From Takakia lepidozioides (taxonomy: Eukaryota; Streptophyta; Takakiopsida; Takakiales; Takakiaceae): a DNA stretch of 64,000 nucleotides. This document shows, piece after piece, positions 58,473 to 64,000 of the stretch. The stretch lies in contig CM060731.1 of assembly GCA_030704615.1 (NCBI GenBank), forward strand, positions 4,650,001 through 4,714,000, in the 5' to 3' direction. The position numbers and the translations under genes were made by a program. A model generated the notes under the pieces. It saw nothing but the letters and a program-made list of their open reading frames with translations. It did not search any database and was not told where the DNA came from. How positions within the stretch are numbered: position 1 is the stretch's first letter; every line of letters begins with the position of its first letter.

Positions 58473-59000
58473 AACTTGAGGAAACAAATGGAAAAAGAAA
58501 ATTATATACATGCAAAAGATGTAACCTACGTTGTTTCCATCCAAGAGTTGTGTTTTCATTCATCCAAGTCTGCTGAGGGGTAAATATGTGAGAAATGAAA
58601 ATAAAAGTTAAAGCTTGGTTATTGAATGTCCAACGGATTATTTTATTTTATTTTTTAAGGGGATAGAGGCCCTTTTAATCAAATTAAATCAGATAAATGT
58701 TCACAAAAAGATGGAAAAAATAACCACCGTAAGGCTCACTAACTAAGGGGGAACATCCCCGTAACCACAGCATTCGAGCTACAAGCAGGAAAAGGGGGGG
58801 TGGGGTTGGGGATGTCTCAACGGATTTCTAGATGCGAGAGAGGTCAATGGAGGATTGCTCCCCTTTTCTTTTAAGAACAATAACAATAAATAAAAAATAA
58901 AAAATGGAGGGTTGTGTGATCAGGAGAGCAAGGGCAATGTGATGCATGCGAGACGCAGGCTCGTAGTAGTCGGCGCCGCGCGTGTGGGGCAATTGCTGAA
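58473..59000. other. Intergenic, no gene recognised
   Basis: AT-rich with a G-rich patch (58790-58812). Nothing supported. Confidence 0.35.
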
Positions 59001-59019
59001 ATGAGTTGGCGATACGAGG

Positions 59020-60015
59020 CGATAGTGCCACGTCGGAGTGGCAAAACACAACGCCACGTGCGAGAGCGCTATCTGGATGCGGCGTCCGGGGAGCAGCACC
59101 GGACGCTTTTGGCCAGAAGCCACCACGTGCCATTCGAACACGGGACGCAACTATAAAGTACACGTGTCGCTTAACGAACTTCATGCACACTTCCCACTCT
59201 CGACGTTTCTACTGTTCCGTATGCGTAATAAAGTGGATGAAAGCTGCGTCTCATCCATTCGCGTGGTTGGCTTGGCTCGACTTGACTGTCAATGAGCGCC
59301 ATCAGCAGCGTGGCCAAGAATCTGTCTCTGCACACGTGCTCATCATCCAACTGAGCCACGAGGCTAGTCGCTCCACAACGCCGCCGCCGGCAGCACGCTT
59401 GCCATCATTCCGGGACGGCAAAACATTTGGATAGAATGCGGCGCAGATAGGCTGCCTACACGCCACTCAAAAGTGCTCGCGTGGGGCCGCCCGAACACTT
59501 CCTGGGTCACCCATTCCCACTGTTCCTTTCTTTTTTAAGAGAGAGAACAGAGCACCGGCGCTTTTCTCGTGACAGCACCCCTTGAACAGAGGGGCGGGCC
59601 CCGGGCCGGGCCGCTCTGTGGTCCCAACATGTACCGGTCACCCGTGTAAAACAAAAGCGCCCTTTGTGCATTCATCCGCACAGTGACCTCCACGTCACAG
59701 ATGGACCGTTGGTTACGGGTTACAGTCCTGGGCAGATGCAAATTTCAGCGGAGTTGACGCTTGACGCCACACAGAAGCTGCCACGTGACCTTCCGAGCCA
59801 AAGTCCCGGTAGATTTCCTAGAAAGGAGAAAGAGAGAGAACAGCTGGCAGAGATGATGACATGCACACAATCCTCAATTCACATGGGCCCCATGAGACTT
59901 TCCATGGATGGGCATCCGATGGGCATGGCCGGGATCACAAGTACGACCCGTAAACGCAGACGTGAACTAACTCGACCCCCCGCCACCCTCTCCTTACCGC
60001 TCACGTGTCCCTCAT
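59020..60015. promoter_or_regulatory. ACGTG (G-box/ABRE-like) cluster
   Basis: At least eight ACGT-core motifs within 1 kb: CCACGTCG (59025), CCACGTGC (59053 and 59123), ACACGTGT (59160), CACACGTGCTC (59331), CCACGTCA (59690), CCACGTGA (59779) and TCACGTGTCC (60001). A TATA-like CTATAAAGT lies near 59151. This resembles an ABA- or light-responsive plant promoter, but no gene follows convincingly; 59664-60098 is an open frame without motifs. Confidence 0.4.
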
Positions 60016-61702
60016 TCCGGCGGGTCGCTCGTCAACCCTGGTTAATGTCCTGGTCAAATAGAAGACTGCGCTGTAGGTCAAACTCAGAGTTTAAATGAAC
60101 TGCGGTTGAATTTTAATGGAAATAGTTCGGAGTTGAAATCTGCTTGCTCACAGAGAGCCTGGACTCCAGCGCTGGATGCGTGTGCAGTCCGGATAATGTA
60201 TATTGTAAACCTTCCACTACAAAAACATGTTGAATGAAGTGGATAGTATCCACCGACCGATACAATGGGATATGTTCGATATTCTGCGATGGAGTGTAAA
60301 TCACCATCGCTTTAGACAGGATCATTGTGATGCCCGTCTTCAGACTTGGATCAGATTCTCCTTCCTATCAAAGATTTGATGCCAAAGGGGTTGATCAAAT
60401 CGTAGAGGAACACATGATATTCACACACCAGATCACCTTGTACAAGGAACACCATACCACACAATCTTCTCAAAAGACGCCCCTCTTATTGCCTCACTTC
60501 TACATTTATACTTCGAACCAAACGTTTGAGACTAGGGACGCGAGCCCACCAGTGGTCACCGGAGCCCTTGATGAGGGTCGCAAAGAGAGGACTCCAGCCA
60601 GAGTGGGCCTAAAATAGGCTAACTTAGAGCCTCTTCACCTAGTCGCACATAGGTAAAGAAGCCCAAGGGAATGATCTGTGGATTGTCGCCAAAAGTGAGG
60701 GGAAAAATAGAATACAAGCAACAATAAATGCATGGAATACATGCAAGCCTGCCCTGCCTTATTGTAATTATGACGAGGTTGTAAAAATCTGGAAGATCAC
60801 ACACTGCCTACACATTCTTAGAACATTCCACCAACCTGAATATGCGAGATATGCCAGTTTTCTGCAATGTAATAAAGAGCATGACCGCTCTATCACTATT
60901 TTAGTGAGGCATATGGTGAGGCACGCAAGCTAGAGAGTGCGTGGGCAGCAAAAGCCCATGAGTAATGGTGCGAGGCTGAGGTGGCCATGGGCCCCGCCAC
61001 CTTGTGAGTACATGTGAGGCTGAGTTGTTGTCACTGGCAGCGGATCCTTAGTGCGGGAGAATGCCGCACTCCAAGCGGGCTGTAGATAAGCTTAGTGCGG
61101 AGTGGCACGAAATTTGGTGAGGGTCACTATTTTGAAATGCGAGAATGTGCTGCTGGCGACGCGCGATCCTGTTCAAAATTGGCGGGCGCGCTATTTTGAA
61201 GATGGAGCGCCAGAAAACCCTGCTGATGGTGTCCTTTGTGCATTTGTCTAGTTAGTTACACAATGAACTACATCCTGTTTACATATTTCATCTTGATGTC
61301 ATATGATGTATTTGAAGAGATTGTAAGAATGTCAAGGCCTTGAAACATGTGATTCATGATTGTCAATAACCAACACATATTGTCCCACCTAGTACATTCA
61401 CTTTAAACTTTAAAGCACATCCCAACCAAGCAGCGAACTGTCACAGCTTGGATTCCACTTTCATCATAATTCCAAATTGAAGCCTATAGACTGTGGACAA
61501 TTAAGATAGGAATGAGCAACTACATCTTAAGAGACATTTGCGAGCTCACTCCAAACCTTCTGCTGTGCACTGCAAAAATTAAGGTATCGTCGGAAATGGT
61601 TCCACCCCCTTTTATCTGGATTGTCATCAGTGAAAGGAGTTGTGCGATCAAAATTGAGATTAGACTTGACTCTAGCTTGTAAGATATTGGACACAACACA
61701 CA
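60016..61702. other. Intergenic, no gene recognised
   Basis: Short open frames only. A G/C-richer patch at 60900-61210 has no coding signature. Confidence 0.35.
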
Positions 61703-62016
61703 TCAGTTAGTGAGATTTGTGGGGTCACCTTTTTTGAATAATATGATGGTACGGCTATGTTTCCAAGAGTGTGGGATACGTTGTAGCCGGTGGAAAAATT
61801 TAAAGATGAGTTGGTGTAGTTGCGGATTAAGTGCTTGGAGTATGGCGTTGGGTATCAGGTCGGGGCCGGGGGCTTTATATTTAGAGAGGGCTTTAAGACA
61901 AGATTCGTAAAGGTCAATTGTAAATAGGTCAGAGATATGATTTGTAGACGATCTCCGTTTATCTATTGAGAAGCAGTCGATGTCATGCCATGGATAATGT
62001 TTAACTTTGCACATGC
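61703..62016 (-). pseudogene. LINE reverse transcriptase N-terminus (piece 2)
   Basis: From 62016 the minus strand reads MCKVKHYPWHDIDCFSI, ISDLFTIDLYESCLKALSKY, KAPGPDLIPNAIL and PHSWKHSRTIILFKKGDPTN, the start of a LINE reverse transcriptase. Joined to piece 1 (50002-50314) after removing one GCA copy, the frame runs PKC then MCKV without a break. Similarity ends near 61703. Confidence 0.85.
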
Positions 62017-62300
62017 CACTAGAAGCATTCGTGTCTTTTCCGAATCGACTGCATGTCCACGACCACTCCGGGAACCACTTGGTAGTAAGCGGGACTACTG
62101 GAGAGTCGAAACAGACAATGTGGGCCCACGGGGGCATTTCAGACGGCGGACAGAAGTGGGGTCAACGACTCCGGAGTCGTAGCAGAATTCCGAGCTATTT
62201 AACGAATTGCGTAAATACATAAAATTTGAAAAAGCCAAAATTACAAGTGGTTGTAATTACTGCACATGCGACTACAAATTTTCTTTCCTAATTCGAGTTA
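62017..62300 (-). mobile_element. Second CACTA-type element, right terminus
   Basis: CACTAGAAGCATTCGTGTC begins at 62017 (plus), preceded by TGC, which is GCA read in the LINE direction. CGACT/AGTCG words are dense (62040-62350), as at the 50315 end. The element body extends right from here and includes the eL27 pieces at least to 64000; its far limit is outside the window or at an inversion junction. Confidence 0.75.
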
Positions 62301-62606
62301 ATGGAATAAATATATTTATTCATTAAAGTGAATATGTAGTCGACTCAACGACTCCATGAACCACTACGCATTCATTGCACCCGTGATTCGGCAGCACATT
62401 TGCTGACATGGCTTTCACAAAAAGATGTAAACAAAATGTGGCATTGGGGGAATAGATATTTTAATACGTGTTGCCTCCACCTGGCAGAGACAGAGATGCA
62501 AGTGCTGCGTCGGACATGGCGGGACGTGGGAATGCGAATCCTGACACGGCAAGGCCTTCGTATACTGTGAGCGCGCGTAGTGGTTTCTCAGAAGGGTGTG
62601 ACATCG

Positions 62607-62709
62607 GGGTCTTGGTCATTCAACATTTACAGAATGCGCTGGATGGAGGCACAATGGAGCGTGCATACGGGCATGCCCTTCTGGCATCAATTCCCAAGTA
62701 TCCACGCAA
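62607..62709 (+). pseudogene. eL27 (RPL27) first exon relic
   Basis: After a TTTACAG acceptor the frame reads NALDGGTMERAYGHALLASI and PKYPRKV, then a GTGAGG donor (62710). This matches the N-terminal part of cytosolic ribosomal protein eL27, whose family pattern is GT-x-R-x-YGH-x-L-x-x-GI-x-KYPxKV. The real protein start is not present; an upstream frame from 62468 is unrelated. Confidence 0.8.
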
Positions 62710-62789
62710 GGTGAGGTTGCTAAATTGGGTTTTTGCCCGTCTAGTTTTCTGACAGCATGCTCGAAACGTTCATAGTGCCATTGAGTGGC

Positions 62790-63260
62790 CTTGCAATAAT
62801 TTGATGAGTAGCTGCTTTTCCATTTCACAAGTTATGAAGAAGGCGTCACAGAAGAAGATCGCAAAGACGTCAAGGCTGAAGGATATGCCCTTTGGTTGTG
62901 AACTACAATCATATCATGCCAAACCCCATTTTCCCCACGCAGATGAGGGAGACATTCTACATTTGCGAGGAGTGGGACTTAATTCTTTGCTTTAGCTTGA
63001 AGGCAGTTGTGACACCAAAGAAACTGGAAACTACCTCCAAGAAAGTTGAAACTCGCAAGATAGTCATGTATTCGTCTCATTATCTCCAAACTGGGATTCC
63101 GAGTTATCAGCCGACCCTTTACATGTGCGCTGGATGGAGTATAATTCTGGTTTAGGCATTTCCTGCCACCAGATGTTCGCTTCTCCAATTTTTACATTTA
63201 AGGATGTGTCTGTGTTTATGGCACTCTTTCTCCCACGGAGGCCTGAGTACCCCCCTGTAC
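62790..63260 (+). pseudogene. eL27 next exon, copy 1
   Basis: Intron end plus exon: KKASQKKIAKTSRLK, VVNYNHIMPN, LKAVVTPKKLETTSKKVE, matching the middle of eL27 (KK-SxxK-FIK-VNYNH-MPTRY-DVDLK-VV). Frames are broken by small indels. First of three units repeated every 470-471 bp (markers at 62831, 63301, 63772). Confidence 0.8.
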
Positions 63261-63730
63261 TTGCAAGAATTTGATGTGTAGTTGTTTTTCCCTTTCATAA
63301 GTTATGAAGAAGCAGTCACAGAAGAAGATCGCAAAGAGGTCAAGGCTGAAGGCGTTCATTAAGGGTTAGGATTCTAAAATCATATCATGCCAAACCAGCT
63401 TTTCCTGATGCAGATGGTGTCATGAGACATTCTGCGATTTGCGCGTAGGTGGACTTAATTTCGATGTTGACTTAAAGGCAGTTGTGACACCAGAGAAACT
63501 GGAAACTACCTCCAAGAAAGTTGAAACTCGCAAGATAGTCGTGTATCAATCTCGTCATCTCCAACGATTCCGAGTTATCATCTGACCCTTTGGATTCGGA
63601 CTAGATGGAGTATAATTATGGGTTAGGCATGTCTTGCCACCACACATTGGCTTCTCAAATTTTTGCATTTAAGGAGGTCTCTGTGTTTATGGCACTCTTT
63701 CCCCCAATGAGGCTTGAGTACCCCTTTTAC
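63261..63730 (+). pseudogene. eL27 next exon, copy 2
   Basis: Repeat of the same intron-exon unit: KKQSQKKIAKRSRLKAFIK, then DVDLKAVVTPEKLETTSKK, with stops and indels between. DVDLK is kept better than in copy 1. Confidence 0.78.
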
Positions 63731-64000
63731 TTTCCCGCAATTTGATGTGTAGCTGCTTTTCCATTTCACAGGTTTTCGAGAAGGCGTCACAGAAAAAGAT
63801 CGCAAAGAGGTCAAGGCTGAAGGCGTTCATTAAGGTTGTGAACTACAACCATGTCATGCCAAACCAGCTTTTCCTGTCGCTGATGGTCTCATGAGACATT
63901 CTGCATTTGGGAGTAGGTGGACTTAATTTGGATGTTGACTTGAAGGCAGTTGTGACACTAGAGAAACTGGAACCTACCGCCAAAAAAGTTGAAACTTGCC
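63731..64000 (+). pseudogene. eL27 next exon, copy 3 (runs off the window)
   Basis: Starts after the best preserved acceptor (CATTTCACAG at 63771): EKASQKKIAKRSRLKAFIK, VVNYNHVMPN, then DVDLKAVVTLEKLEPTAKKV. It continues beyond 64000. Confidence 0.78.

Noticed and set aside
60213-60232. CACTACAAAAACATG resembling a CACTA terminus
   Set aside because: No inverted partner or 3-bp duplication could be paired with it.
1-64000. CRISPR arrays, bacterial operons or prophage
   Set aside because: Introns, SINEs, LINEs, plant-type telomere words and chromodomain gypsy sequences show nuclear plant DNA; the 181-bp array has no spacers.

Overview
The window reads as repeat-rich nuclear DNA of a land plant, probably a large-genome, non-flowering one; the exact group is my inference. 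Reasons: TTTAGGG-type telomeric repeats (8543-8567, degenerate near 57190), spliceosomal introns with plant-like GT...TTGCAG borders, LINEs, Ty1/copia and Ty3/gypsy elements (one a chromodomain gypsy of the Tcn1-like look), tRNA-derived SINEs, hAT and CACTA-type DNA transposons, a 181-bp satellite and a broken cytosolic ribosomal protein eL27 gene. I see no intact single-copy host gene.

Layout. 1-1041 and 13485-13640 are two halves of one LINE reverse transcriptase (minus strand), split by a 12,443-bp DNA transposon at 1042-13484. That element has CACTACTACGTT terminal inverted repeats and a 3-bp TAG target duplication. It carries two head-to-head decayed genes: a MULE-fold transposase with zinc-finger modules (2059-5328, minus) and a multi-exon gene with a ParB/sulfiredoxin-like region and an N4/N6-type DNA methyltransferase domain (6105-11943, plus). 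About 15 copies of a palindrome family lie around both genes and nowhere else that I could find. 13.6-24 kb holds SINEs, a LINE ORF1 relic, a fold-back MITE, an array of diverged hairpins and a textbook hAT MITE (21288-22164).

24024-32076 is a retroelement on the minus strand: two identical-looking 1.9-kb direct terminal repeats flank an RG-rich ORF1 and an intact 740-aa reverse transcriptase of Penelope/rvt-like type, with no integrase, RNase H or recombinase seen, sitting in a (GA)n tract. 32-44 kb holds a Harbinger-like MITE, LINE, gypsy and pogo relics and a 181-bp satellite. 44459-50001 is a chromovirus with an additional 3' reading frame behind its own TATA box.

50002-50314 (plus) and 61703-62016 (minus) are two pieces of one LINE. 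Each abuts the end of a second CACTA-type element (CAYTAGAAGCATTCGTGTC) with matching GCA duplication, so the element was split by an inversion or similar rearrangement. The left part carries a gene with three tandem plant HAD/FCP1-like phosphatase segments and another unknown gene (55790-57020, minus). The right part carries a triplicated eL27 exon. A truncated copia element (57766-58472) and an ACGTG-rich segment (59.0-60.0 kb) lie between.

Theme: two CACTA-type elements, each carrying host-like or modification-enzyme genes plus its own palindrome family, and one very young retroelement of an unusual reverse transcriptase class.
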